From contig JAGTJL010000003.1 of NCBI GenBank assembly GCA_020746875.1, positions 2,604,001-2,668,000 of the forward strand: a DNA stretch of 64,000 bases. Direction: 5' to 3'. Each line of letters begins with the position of its first letter. Within the stretch, counting starts at the first letter, position 1. The DNA comes from Rhexocercosporidium sp. MPI-PUGE-AT-0058 (taxonomy: Eukaryota; Ascomycota; Leotiomycetes; Helotiales). The position numbers and the translations under genes are program-made. Shown here piece after piece: positions 46,428 through 57,639 of this stretch. The notes below the pieces were generated by a model. It was not told the origin of the DNA and searched no databases. It was given only the letters and a program-made list of their open reading frames with translations.

Positions 46428-47936
46428 TCACACTTCGTCGTGATCTCTGAATAGCGAGTCCTCCAGCTGTTCATTCTCACGTCGAAGAGCCGATGTCTTG
46501 CCAGATTTGGTGACTGCTTACAGGGACAGCACTATTGCACGGCAGTTAATGAGCCTCAGAATTTTCTCTGCCCAGTGTCCAATGTCGCAAGGCTCGACGT
46601 CGGGCATCTTCTCGAACTCTTCCGTATTTTCGTTAACATCCTCACCGGGTATCAGTTTGGCTTCGAACATAGCAGCATCGACAGCACCGTTAGCTCTATG
46701 AGTAGCGATTTTACTACTAAGAATAATAGCTCAGTCAATATCACTTGCGTGGATGTCAAGAACAGTGTCCCTAGCCTGTTCAAGATTTCGGAGACGAACA
46801 TCAAACCCAATTTGAATAATTGGATTCACGAAGATCGCCTTCCTCCTCTAACTCCCGGTTCTCATTCCTCAGCAAGTGTATTATCCGGGCTTGTTACTCA
46901 TTCCCCTTCCCTAATCCGCCCAGCCAGTACTCTGCATTGTCTTTTTGCCTCTGCTTGCTCTTGGCATACAGTCTTTTGCAATTGTTGATGCAGGACTCGA
47001 TCATTAGTCGGCTCCCTATTGAGACGTTCAATCGTGAGTTCCAGCGCATTTTTCTCGGCTGTCATGGATTGTATGTAAAGTTTAGCAGTGGATAGATCGT
47101 CCTTTGCCACACTCAATCTCTTGGAAGTAACGGCAAATTGCTTGGCCACTCTCTCCTGCTTCCGTCTAAGCTTCATGAGCTTTCCGCCGCTGCCCTTCAA
47201 TCTTGTCCCTCTCCGTCTTCAAAACTTCCATTGATACTACTGCTCTTAGCTTGTCTTGGAGAGCCTTGATTTTTGCTTGCTAGTTACTATGAAGAAACTT
47301 CGTCTGTTCCTCGACCTTGATTCTAGCCGATTGAGAAAAAGTACCTCGTTGATTTGCGTATTTGATATCTCAATCCTTCTTTTAGATCTCGCGCTTGAAT
47401 GATTTGATTTGCTCCTCTAGAATTTTGGTCGTTGAACGAGGTTGCCGAACTAATGAAGCTGGTACTTGAAGGCGAGAAATGGCGACAGTACTGTCTACGG
47501 ATTAAATGGCGGCGGCGGCGACACGGGATAAGCTAGAAGTAGTACATGTCGATGTCTGCAGCACTGTCGCAGATACTTCGTTTGTGATGGAGAGTGTTGA
47601 GAGATCGACCCCCAAAGAGCTTGGAGCCAGCGTTTGGTGAGAGCGTTGCTTGGGGGCCGGTTTCTTGATAATAGCTGAAGGAGTGAGCTTCATCGTCGCT
47701 GGTTTGGACTTGGCGGTGTCTCGCTTTCGTAGCTTGTAATGCGACAAAACTTCCTTCATCTCACCGCTCACCAGGCCCGAGGGCAGAAAATCCTCGGTGT
47801 CGTTGTCGAGGAAAGATCCTGCGTCGGAATCATCGTCCGACATTCCCTGTAGGATGTGCGGAGTGTCATTTGAAGGTGGAAGGGATGGTTGCCGAAAGAT
47901 CGCGCTGTCTTCCTTCTTTCCCTGCGCCATGTCCAC
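46428..47936 (-). pseudogene. Coiled-coil family member, broken copy 2
   Basis: The N-terminal open frame (47936-47502) has an acidic Asp-rich segment (SDDDSDAGSFLDNDTEDFLP) and a basic stretch, then stops. A coiled-coil piece follows at 47200-46898. The family domain is then readable at about 46850-46430: FVNPIIQIGFDVRLRNLEQA, TVLDIHASDID-stop, AIILSSKIATHRANGAVDAA, MFEAKLIPGED, KILRLINCRAIVLSL-stop and TSALRRENEQLEDSLF. It aligns to the intact gene at 39.6-41.3 kb. The first stop (TGA) stands for Arg (CGA) and the second (TAA) for Gln (CAA); both fit C-to-T changes. Multiple frame changes exist in the coiled coil. It cannot make the full protein. Confidence 0.75.
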
Positions 47937-48508
47937 AACCAGAACACCGCGCAGGTAGCCAGAAAGCAGTTTGCGGCCAAGTCTCCGAGGGGTGAGAGTG
48001 TGCTGAGCCAGGTGTCAGACCCGGCAGGTATAACGTTGAGTGTGGAACCTCGGAATTGTGTTGAACGAGGATGACAAACTTCAAGAGTTCGAAGAGGAAG
48101 TGGTCTTCACAGGTAACTCATTCAAATGCCTGCTCAGTTGGCTCCACTTTTCGATGATGGTGACATCTCACCCAACGCTATTTGGCATCGTGAGATCGTG
48201 GGTGCTTTTTCTGTGCTGTTTCTCGTGACTGCGAGATGCTTGTTTGAGCCGATGCGGAATAATTTCGGACGCCGAGGAAGAACCAAGCTTCGAATAAGTT
48301 TTCGCGGCGATTCCGGCAAACAACTCGCACACAATGGGCCTGAGATTCGGTGCATAATTTTGTTATTGAGCATTACATACAGTCTTCTAGTATGGTTTCA
48401 CAGTCAATCGTATATCTTTTTGCAGTATTTCAATTGAATAAACTGAACCTGCTCCACATTGCGAAGCCGAAAGATTCCAGATTAACAAATGAAACGATTA
48501 CATAAGAC
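47937..48508. other. Short intergenic
   Basis: No supported gene. Confidence 0.45.
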
Positions 48509-49742
48509 TCATGAGAAGTTGAACTCATCCAGATCGGGCCTCTGAGGCCGATTCGGGGGATGTGAAGCCAAGGGTACAGATATGGAATAACCGCGATCAG
48601 TAGGGCTCAGCGAGCTTTTCTCTGTCGCTCGTGAGATAATACCCAACTCGTTCTCCTCGTCCTTAATCTCTGTGAATTTCCGAGGAATGAATGCCATCGA
48701 TCTCTTGCGAGAGTGCCACGCCGAGTCCCCTTCCTTCGTTACCTGACTGCTTGTGCCCTTTCCACTCGTGCTAGCTCCAAGTCGACTACCATTGCGAGTG
48801 GAGGCGAGGATATTGAGTTTGCGGAAGAGAGGCTTCAGTGTTGCAAGAGATGATGCGCTGAGTGCTAGACCAATCTCAACCGTGCTCCAGATTGCTAGAT
48901 CGGTGAAGTTGTAAAGATAATCTGGGTTGGAAAGAAGTTGCTTCGCATACGGGATTCGAGCAACGGTTGCGAGAGATGCACTGCACAGAATAATGAGTTG
49001 GAGCTCTGGCGGAGTTGGTGCGGGGTACTTACATGGAACCGATAGCCAGGACGGCAACAACGGAAATCTTCGTCTTTCGGTCCATGTTCGAGTTCCAAAC
49101 AACCGAGATGGGCAACAGAGCCAAGATCCAGTCAGAAAGGACATTCAAGAGCAAACTGACGTATGTTGGAATCGTTGCGAGCTTCGAGTGATTGCATTTT
49201 CCAGTGACTGGTCGGTCTGGACTGTAGCGGTACCAGTAAAATGGAATGGGCATGCACTGGAAGATGACGATGAAAATGTAGAACATGTTGAAGACAGTGA
49301 CAACTCCAAGGAGAGTCCAGATCGTGATACGCTGCCATTTCTGGCGGGAACAAATTCGAAGGAGGAGAAGACCAACAATGAACTTGACGAGTACAGAGAC
49401 GAGTACGTAGGTACATTGCCCAATGTATTTCCAGAAGAGAGCGATAGGGTGGTGGTCCATGGGTACATCTACAACATGTTGGCCGAGACCCCAACGAATC
49501 GAGATAAGTGCGGATATCGAGTAGAACATGTAGATTGCCTAGGTGGGTGGTTAGTTTGTGGCTTTACAACTGGGCCACAGAGCTGGATTTACCAGTGTCA
49601 CAACAGACAGCCAATCTTCTGCGAAGAACCGCTTAAGGATGTATCTCATGGTATAGCATCTGAGTCCCACAGTGACCAGCGAGAACACCATGAGAAAAAT
49701 GATGACCGCAGCCAGCTCAGGTCCTCGATTTTCAGCAGCCAT
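48509..49742 (-). CDS. Fungal rhodopsin-domain (PTH11-like) seven-helix membrane protein
   Basis: Three exons, 49742-49593, 49538-49033 and 48980-48509, total 1,128 nt, 375 residues from MAAENRGPELAAVIIFLMVF. Seven hydrophobic helices can be read, including AVIIFLMVFSLVTVGLRCYT, VLVSVLVKFIVGLLLLRICS, IWTLLGVVTVFNMFYIFIVI and LLLNVLSDWILALLPISVVW. Marks of the family are EDWLSVVTL after helix 2, FQCMPIPFYWY with the usual QC, the NxxSDW motif in helix 5 and ARIPYAKQLL. A Ser-rich cytosolic tail follows. No CFEM domain precedes it. Such proteins are plasma-membrane receptor-like proteins of unproven ligand; some relatives act in host sensing. Confidence 0.9.
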
Positions 49743-51845
49743 CGTGATAGCCTCTGGCGGTAGCAAGCCCTGGAATATGAGCCTCACAATGTGTTGCGTC
49801 CGAACCACCCTTCGTACGAGTTCACCAGTCGTCAAAGATCGAAAGTCGAAAGCATTGAGATGAACCACAGCCTTTCATAATACCTAGAGCCGGACACGAC
49901 TTCATATGAAGAAGTGCAAGACCCACAAGACCCATTGCACATACCGCCAAAAGATAAGACTCTCGTCGGAATGAGTAGATGCCCCTCTTTCCCAAGCGGC
50001 TATGGAACCACTTTGGTCAATCGTGGATACAATGGCGTTTGTGAATCGTGCCAATGCAGCTGTGGCCGCGCGATTAAGCACAACGGCTGCCAGAATATGC
50101 ACGTTCTCAGACTGTGCTCTCGGGTCAACTTTGGCAATTGGGCATGACTCCTCCTTTACAAAGCAGACAGCATTAGTAAGTCTTAAATCGGAGTTCCATT
50201 ACTTGCAAAAATGAACTGCTTGGGTGTCTTGCGGAACATTTCTAGCTTATCTTTCCCCGTTGGACCGACTTTAGCGATTCGAGGACCCACCAATAATGGT
50301 GTTATAGTCTGGGGAGTTTTGATATCAGACGCTGAGGCAAAGCTTGGACTGCGGTACTACTCCGTGCATCTCGACTAGATGAACAAACCAGGACTCAAGT
50401 TCTGGTTCTAATGCTCGAGTTTGTTTGTGTACTCTGTCTTGAACAATTGCGATTGCTGACGAGATCAACCTTAGGATTTTAGTTGTCATATGCTCGTAGT
50501 TTCTGCGAAATACAACAACCAAGGTTATCCTCGCTTTCTCGTGAACTGAAAAATGGGTCATTTCTCGAATGTTCCTGGCTTTGGTGGAAATTTCCTCTCA
50601 GCCCACCGAGAAACATGAGTAAGGCTTCTAGCTCTCTATCAACAACAATGACTCAAACATCACTTATGAAGGAGGCGGGAAGCCTCGGCATCCGAGATCG
50701 AGCTGATATGGGAGATATCTCCGTCACCTCATGTGCACGTGTTTGAGCGCAGGTACCGATCCGGCTTCTCACTATGAGGAAATATTCACCTCGCAAGGTT
50801 GAATCCCCGAGGCTGATCCGCGCACTGTGCTTTAAGTTTTTCGAAGACCTTGAAATTATTTGCCGATGATGCCCAAGACACTTGTGCGCAAGGACAAAGA
50901 GTTCAACACCCGAAGATACTGCGTTGGACTTCCTACTGTTGCTCCAGCATTTTTTTGGGGGGGAATGAAATGCAGTTCTTAGTCCTCACGAGCTTTACCG
51001 AAGCACATGTTCATTTCTAGTGGGAACTCGGCAAACGATTCGGATGAGGAACATTGACCGAGTACGCTGATCGGGTGGCGTTCAGGCCGGACCTGAGTGC
51101 CTCGATTGGCGAGTTTCAGGGGTAGATAACAGCAAGATAAGTCTCTTGACTCTGCTTCTAAACCTCCTTCATCTGCCAACATATCAAGATCCGGCCGGGA
51201 GACTGAAGAAGACAGGTCCTTCATATCGATTAGGAGAATCAATAAATATCACGCATGAAAACAGCAGATTCGAAGAAGTGGGGGACAGCTTCCTCTAGCT
51301 CCTCTCGGAACAAGACTTGTACGGTTCCTGCAGGTACCGATCAGACCAACCCATTCTGATTAATCTTGAACGTTATGTTCCAAATTAATTTGCTCTTATG
51401 GGAGGAAAACACGCAGGGAGTCCGAAAGTGGCGAGGAGTGTGGAGCCTCAGATCCGCTCTCTCACTTCCCCCATGCCCATATCGTGACTTTTTTAAGTTT
51501 TGACTCCACCACAATCCACTTGAGCACGATACGGAAGCTGGCCCCAACCGGGGAGATCTGAGAGTAGAAACAAAGTCCCACAATCCATTGTCAGATTGGG
51601 TTCAACCGTCGAGCTCGGAAATCGCGAAGCTCGGGGTTGGGAAACTCTCTGACCCAATCACTTGCGACGGTTGAAGTTCCCCAATCGAGTGTTGAATGCG
51701 CACTTGAGATTAAGGAACGTGTTTTCTCTGTACATAACTCGATCGCAAGCCCTTTCTTATGGCCTGAGATCTTCAGTCCATATCGGATCTCTGATTTTTC
51801 CGCTTCTAACCATTGTCACTCGTTCATTCATTTCTATCGTTCAAC
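49743..51845. other. Long intergenic, divergent upstream regions
   Basis: About 2.1 kb without a supported gene, between the rhodopsin-domain gene (minus) and the lipase gene (plus). It holds a T7G8-type homopolymer step near 50952-50966 and the inverted repeat described at 51594-51686. Confidence 0.55.
51594..51686. repeat. Imperfect inverted repeat upstream of the lipase gene
   Basis: The left arm (51594-51611) is GATTGGGTTCAACCGTCG. The right arm (51665-51686) has CGACGGTTGAA, a 4-nt bulge, then CCCAATC. The inner 11 bp pair perfectly and the outer 7 bp pair after the bulge. The arms are separated by 53 bp, and the right arm ends 159 bp before the lipase start codon. A third CCCAATC lies between them (about 51654-51660). 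Confidence 0.75.
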
Positions 51846-52929
51846 ATGCATTTCCCTTCTACATCTATTCTGGCACTTGCCACTTTACTTGGGGGTGCTG
51901 TCTCGACGCCAGTAACTCTACACAGCAATGGCTCTTTTCTGTTGGAGGAGCGGGGTAGATACCTCCTACCAAGCTTCTCTTGACGCAGCTGACGGCGATA
52001 GCAACTCCTACAACACTTTCAGCAGGTATACTCACCAATATGAAATACTATGTGCAGCACGCAGCTGCTGCATACTGCAACTCTAAGCCTTCAGGGGTCG
52101 GCTCCAAGATATCTTGTGGTAGCAACGCATGTCCAGCTGTAGCTGCCAACTCTATCACGAACTACGCATACCTTGGGTCAGTCGTTCCCTTTATAATAAA
52201 GGCTGCAGCTGCTAAGAAGCATCAAGATTTGATCAAGCTCAAGTCGAAGGCTACGTCGGTATCGATTCAGTAAACAAGGCAATTGTCGTCTCGTACAAGG
52301 GAACAAAATCATTTGCCAACGTGATTGCCGAGTAAGCTGTCATTTCCACCGAAAAGCTAATGAATGTCTCGCTAACTACCATCTCTCATAGTCTTCTCAT
52401 CCCAAAGGCCTCATGCAGCGAGCTCGTCTCCGGTTGTAAACTTCACCAGGGATTCCTGTACGCATGGGGAGATGTGCAAAGCAACACAATGACAGCCGTC
52501 AAGAACGCGAAAGCCGCATACCCCTCGTACCAAATAATACTCACTGGCCATTCACTCGGCGGCGCCGTCGCAACCATCGCCGCTGCTTACCTACGAAAGG
52601 CCGGATACGCTTGCGATATCTACTCGTACGGCAGCCCTCGCGTTGGGAACGAAGCTTTCGTCGACTTCGTCAGTGCTCAGGCAGGTGCTCACTACAGAGT
52701 CACTCACACCGACGACCCTGTCCCAAGATACCCTGGAAGAGGCCTTGGGTTCTATCACACCAGTCCAGAATTTTGGCTGTCGACTGGAAGTGCGAAGACT
52801 ACTTCTTATGCGCTTTCAGACATCAAGGTCTGCACGGGTACGACGAATGGAGACTGCAATGCTGGAACTTCGAATATTATTTTCACTTCGCACAGTTACT
52901 ACTTCCAGGATGTGAGTGCCTGTAGCTGA
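51846..52929 (+). CDS. Secreted class-3 (fungal) lipase
   Basis: Four exons, 51846-51911, 51989-52176, 52227-52331 and 52392-52929, total 897 nt, 298 residues. The N-terminus MHFPSTSILALATLLGGAVS is a signal peptide. Then come YYVQHAAAAYCNS, VEGYVGIDSVNKAIVVSYKG and IILTGHSLGGAVATIAAAYL with the nucleophile Ser174. The acid Asp228 lies in THTDDPVPRYPG, and the likely His287 in FTSHSYYFQ. This alpha/beta-hydrolase family cleaves triacylglycerols or related esters outside the cell; some members are feruloyl esterases. The first intron (51912-51988) was chosen because it keeps frame and removes a segment that otherwise runs into a stop, though its placement is less sure than the other two. Six to eight Cys suggest disulphides. 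Confidence 0.9.
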
Positions 52930-53283
52930 TAGCCGAGGGCTTGACCAATGGTGTTAAGCTTCGTGTATACATGAAATCATTAGGCAGAGTAGAGGCGCGA
53001 GAACGATACGGGATGAAGGACAGTAACTTCTTGCGAACGAGTAATGTTTAAAACTTGCGAATTTGGATTCAATGACGATAGTTTCGAGGACCAGCTTATT
53101 ATTCAGCGAAATAAGGGAGATAAACAGTCATAAAACACAAATGGATACCCCCACCCAAACTACCAATTATCATGACTTGAAAATACCGTCGAAAACATAC
53201 AACTCCTAAGATTAACTCCTCAAAGAACATTCAAGTATTAAACAAGAATCGGACAATAATCATAACAGAGAAGAAACGATAGA
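52930..53283. other. Short intergenic between convergent genes
   Basis: 3' flanks only. Confidence 0.5.
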
Positions 53284-55724
53284 CTAAGACAGTTTGGTCC
53301 ATCCCATCGCATAACTCCGATCCCACATTGGTGATTCCATCCTCAATACACATTCCTTCTGGAGTGAGTTGGTGGAGCGCTCGTAGGAGCAAAGTACAGC
53401 TCTTAGCATACCACCCTCCTTTCCGCAAAGTAAAGCTACGGACGGCGGTCTAGCAGCGGCGAAGACCGTCACAGTCATTGTGCCCTATTTTATCAGTATA
53501 TTTTCAAACCAAGGTCTACGAGTGAACTTACAGTATCGATGAGAGTAAACAGTCTGTGGCCCCTCGGCAAGTTCCCAAAGTTAACACTAGGATCGGCACC
53601 AATTCTTTCTTGGTCCAACTTTGCGCAGTAACGCCCACTGCTTGGAGTATATGTAAAGCGCCCGATTGCGTTTCCAAAAGTCATGTGCTCGATCTCTTCG
53701 AGAGGAAGTGTGCCCTCAAATCCAACAAGCCAAGGTGTGGCGCCCCAGACTTTACCTCCGTAAAGTACAGTGACGCTCCATGGTGCTGAGATAAGAAGCA
53801 AGATACCGATAACGAGCAAGAAAGCTCCAGGTCCACGGGTAGACGGGAGCGCAGCTAGTACCGCTCCGATGAGGAACCATAAAGGTCCACTCCGAAGGGC
53901 ATAACCAGCCCAAGCCTTCTTCCACGTTTGACGGATCATGAAATGGACGCGGGGAATGTCTTTCCATCTAATGCTAATCCCGTGGCACCCATCGATAATG
54001 ATAGAACCATCGTGACATACACCCGCGACCTGCGCGAGAGGCTCAATATCCCAAAGGTTTGCACCTAGTTCGTCAGAAGTACCAAACCAGCCTGCCGAGC
54101 CGAGGGCAGTGTCACGAGGTTGGTCCAGACAGATCATGCGTTCGACGATACGATCACTGTCATTGGCCAGGGAGAGGCGAGCTAAGGCTTGTAATTCTGT
54201 ATCTGTAGGGTCCATGCGTGGCCGTTTCGTGAGGAGAGTCATGAGAGCGTAGGCCATATCTCCACCTTGGAACTCTCGCCATTTTCGAGAACGAAGAGCG
54301 GAAAGACCAATCTGGATGAGCTCTAGGCGAGACAATGTCAGAGTTCCAGTGTAGTGCTCAGCAAGAAGGCGGAAGTTCTCCTCGTTGGCTAGGTCTCGCT
54401 CCAGGCGACCGTCAGCACCAAGTTTGACTGCCCAGCATCTATGCACCATCTCCATGATATCGATCGGTTCGGTCGAATCGTCATTCTCAAGACCTTGAGG
54501 ATCGGGCGTGCAGAGCGTGACCTTGTGATTGCGGGATAAGAGAACCTCTGGCAGACACCAGAGACGTTCGCCGAAGAAGACGAGAGGATTCGGGAACTCT
54601 TTTGAAGGATTGGGAAGGACAATGCAGATTTGGTGTGCCCCCCTAACGACATCGCAGAAACGGTGAACATCATCAGTTGCGTCAGGCTGTTCTAAAGCTC
54701 TACAGTGATAGTCACACCAGTATGCCTGAACACCGTGCTTCTCAGCAAGTCGTCTTGCTCTGAAGTCGAGTGTCTGCTCATCTAGAGTTTTATTCTGAGG
54801 GTTCTGGGGAGTGGGAGCTGGAATAGCAAATTCGGCGGCTGCGAAACTGATGAAAATGTAAAGTCCGGTGTAGCTGCCATCCGTCACTGTAACCCAACGA
54901 CCGTTCCGATAGACGACCAGAGCACGAGGTCTCACAAGACGCGCTTGTTCTCCTTCAATAGTATACTCTTTCTTTCTGTCGTCATCTCGCTGGCCGTAGA
55001 CTTTCTTCAACGCATTCGGTGCTGCGTCTAAAGAGTTGAGAGCATGCTTGGGATACTCGTAACATCGGTTAGGTACGTTGATGTACTGATCAACGAATTA
55101 GCGTATATAATTCTCAATGTCTCAGGATCAGAACAAAGGATCCGATCCCAAGTCCCGAGATCATGGGGTATTTCGGTAGCAAGAAAAGACATACCATGGT
55201 CCTAGCAGCTCCTGTTCCCCCTCCGATGGGCCATGCCACGATGAAAAGAATGGCGGGGAAAACTAAAATGGACTTTCCGATAGCAATTGCGATGTTCTCT
55301 ATCTCACCATCGCGCATGGCGATCGCCCATGTTGCAACTCTCAAAAGAGTGGGAGCATTGCCACCCACGGCACGACGTCGCCATTCTCCTGGCGGTTGAA
55401 GATTCGGACCAGAAGCGGCCTGAACCAGCATGCGATACGTCTTTCCGTACGTCGGACTGATATAACGAGCCAGATCTCTCGGGCGATATGTCTCTCGCTT
55501 CAAAACGTCACGGTGAAAGTGTTGAGGCGCTGGCGTAAGCGGCCCATCCTTTTCGACATCTCGTAGTGTAGGATTCTGGTAACGAAACCCTTTGAACCAG
55601 CCTCTACTCCCATCGAATTGCTTGTTGATGTCCACCGCAGGAGGACCATGGTTTTGCGTATGTGTCTGCGAATCATCAGTGCGATTCTCTTACATCTGTT
55701 ACAACAACTTACTTGGTACTCCAT
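53284..55724 (-). CDS. Conserved fungal membrane protein of unknown function (often mislabelled 3-hydroxyisobutyrate dehydrogenase)
   Basis: Four exons, 55724-55713, 55665-55195, 55085-53532 and 53484-53284, total 2,238 nt, 745 residues; every phase agrees. The 12-nt first exon codes only MEYQ. A Pro-rich head and a membrane segment (SILVFPAILFIVAWPIGGGT) lead to YINVPNRCYEYPKHALNSLD. The central domain has GSYTGLYIFISFAAAEFAIP, AYWCDYHCRALEQPDATDDV and LVFFGERLWCLPEVLLSRN, a pattern recalling HET/TIR-like folds. Two further membrane helices follow (SGPLWFLIGAVLAALPST, GAFLLVIGILLLISAP). The last exon gives MTVTVFAAARPPSVALLCGK and SYERSTNSLQKECVLRMESP. No dehydrogenase motif is present. This layout recurs across filamentous fungi (recalled knowledge); the function is unknown. 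Confidence 0.8.
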
Positions 55725-57639
55725 GTTTGGGGACTTGTTTTTGACTTCCAGTATGGTGTTGCTCGTAGTAGTAGGCGAGAGAAACTCCTGCTGGAAACTG
55801 CATAGGTGGGATAAGAGTCAGATATATCAGTCCACTGGGACAAATACCCCCTCCAGTTACACCCTTCCTGCCGACGCTGGCGTTCCTTCGCCAAAAAGAA
55901 AACATGGATGCGCCGAATTCCAAGTCTTGTTTGAGCCCTCAATTGTGATAGCTGAGTTCCGCGCATGACTCCAATCACACTCCATATCGATGATTGGTTC
56001 CTGCGTCCGCCCAAAGGGAGTGCGTGCTATGATAGTGTGGAAGCCTTGTGATGTAACCGCACCCCTGACAGATTTTCAGCCTCAGACAATTTCCAGCGTC
56101 CAAATCGGGAGCCAAAGTTTAAGCACACCATCAGCAACGGCAATACCCGCTTCTTGGTAAATGTTCAGCTCCGCTGTGATGAGGACATCATGAGCTTGCC
56201 GGCATCAACTGGATCGGCTTGAAGCTTCATGAAGTCGCCATGACTTCACAAAGCAACTTTCCTCGCTCAAAAAGATTAACGATGAATGTCAACTCTTACA
56301 GTCAGCCATATGAAATATCGTGAACCCTCCATTCCAAAGTCAAAGGACTAGAGACTCTGAAAATGAACAGAATAGGGGTGGAGCACCTGATCAAGCCACT
56401 CGCGCCCGATTCTGCCCTGTGTAACCCCACGGCCAATACCCTGATACTAAACTTAGAATCATTTTATGCAGCCACCAAATTGAAAGGAGCATTCCACTCA
56501 GCCCCAGATTCTTCTTCAATGTTACAGTACCCCAGGACGTCGCTTCACGCGGGGGGGGGCCTGTGCTTGGCTTTTCAGAATGAACGAATAGAAATGAAAC
56601 GATATGTGTCGCAAGCTGAACTGTGTGTGTAAAAATGGCGTAAGAAAGGGGATTGTTCTCCCAGATGGTACGAAAACAAACACCTGCCCGACTCCGAACC
56701 GTGCGATCACGATCGATCCCACAACGCGCAGGAGTGCAGCTGGGGTGCTGGAATATCCGGGCGGCGGGAAAGATATCGTCTGGTAAGAGAAATTTGGGGG
56801 CCAACAGAGCCGGCTTTTGATATTCAAGGAAGAGGAGCTGTGACTGGGGAAAATACTGGGGATGAGGTAGCAACGCTAAGCCCAATATTGAAGCCAAGCT
56901 ACGCTACGCTGCATTTGAAAAGCTTAGCGAACTCCTTTTCTTATCTCCCACAGGGTTTCATAGCTGGATAGCAGTCAACAAACAAATCACGGTGTAAGCT
57001 GTAAGATTTCTCGCAAGAGCGACAAGATATACCATGCGCGTTGCGGGAAGGAGTTTGTGTTCGAGGTACAGAATGTGACTGACGAGGCAGGCAATAATAA
57101 CTGACCTAACGACAGTGCCAACCTGACTCGAGAGAAAGTTGGCGTCTCTCAGTATGTTTCGAGTGGAAGGCGTAGCCAGAGCCTAGTGCAGAACAAGGAT
57201 TAATACCCGAGACTCACCGTCGTCCTTTTCTGAACATCATCCATGTCAATAACGCGGGCTACCCCCCTGCCTCGCTCCCCGCGTCCACCATCTTGATTAA
57301 ATCACTCACTGGTACCGAATAAGTAGTAGCAGGGGTATGCAAGGAAATTTGTTTGGTGATAATTACAAGAGAAATGGTGATGATTTTCCTATGGATTTCA
57401 AACATCTCGTCCAATCAAATCCTATGGTTTTTCGAGGACATGTAGGAACAACCTATGTTATTCTGTAGGCTGGGTACTCAGCACACCTATATGTTCCGAG
57501 TATACTTGTGAGTTTGGACAAGTTACTTTGCATGTTATCGATTACCCTTCGTCCTACTAATTCCTCGAATTTTCAGTACATTCCAGTGCCTTGTGACCTG
57601 GCTGGCAACATATCCAGCAGACATCACGAGGATACTGCT
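55725..57639. other. Long intergenic, no supported gene
   Basis: About 1.9 kb. Minus-strand frames near 56391-56897 are open but lack family character. A short G tract (about 56552-56559) is present. Confidence 0.5.

Noticed and set aside
48927..49763. Plus-strand 278-residue open frame
   Set aside because: It lies antisense across the introns and exons of the rhodopsin-domain gene, which has clear helices and motifs.
49743..51845. Possible transposon in the 2.1-kb gap
   Set aside because: No transposase, reverse transcriptase, long terminal repeat or target-site duplication seen.
51940..51988. Frameshift in the lipase near residue 37
   Set aside because: A 77-bp intron (51912-51988) restores the frame and the whole gene then closes at 897 nt.
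53493..55010. 3-hydroxyisobutyrate dehydrogenase function
   Set aside because: No Rossmann loop or dehydrogenase motif is visible; the name comes from inherited mislabels of this family.
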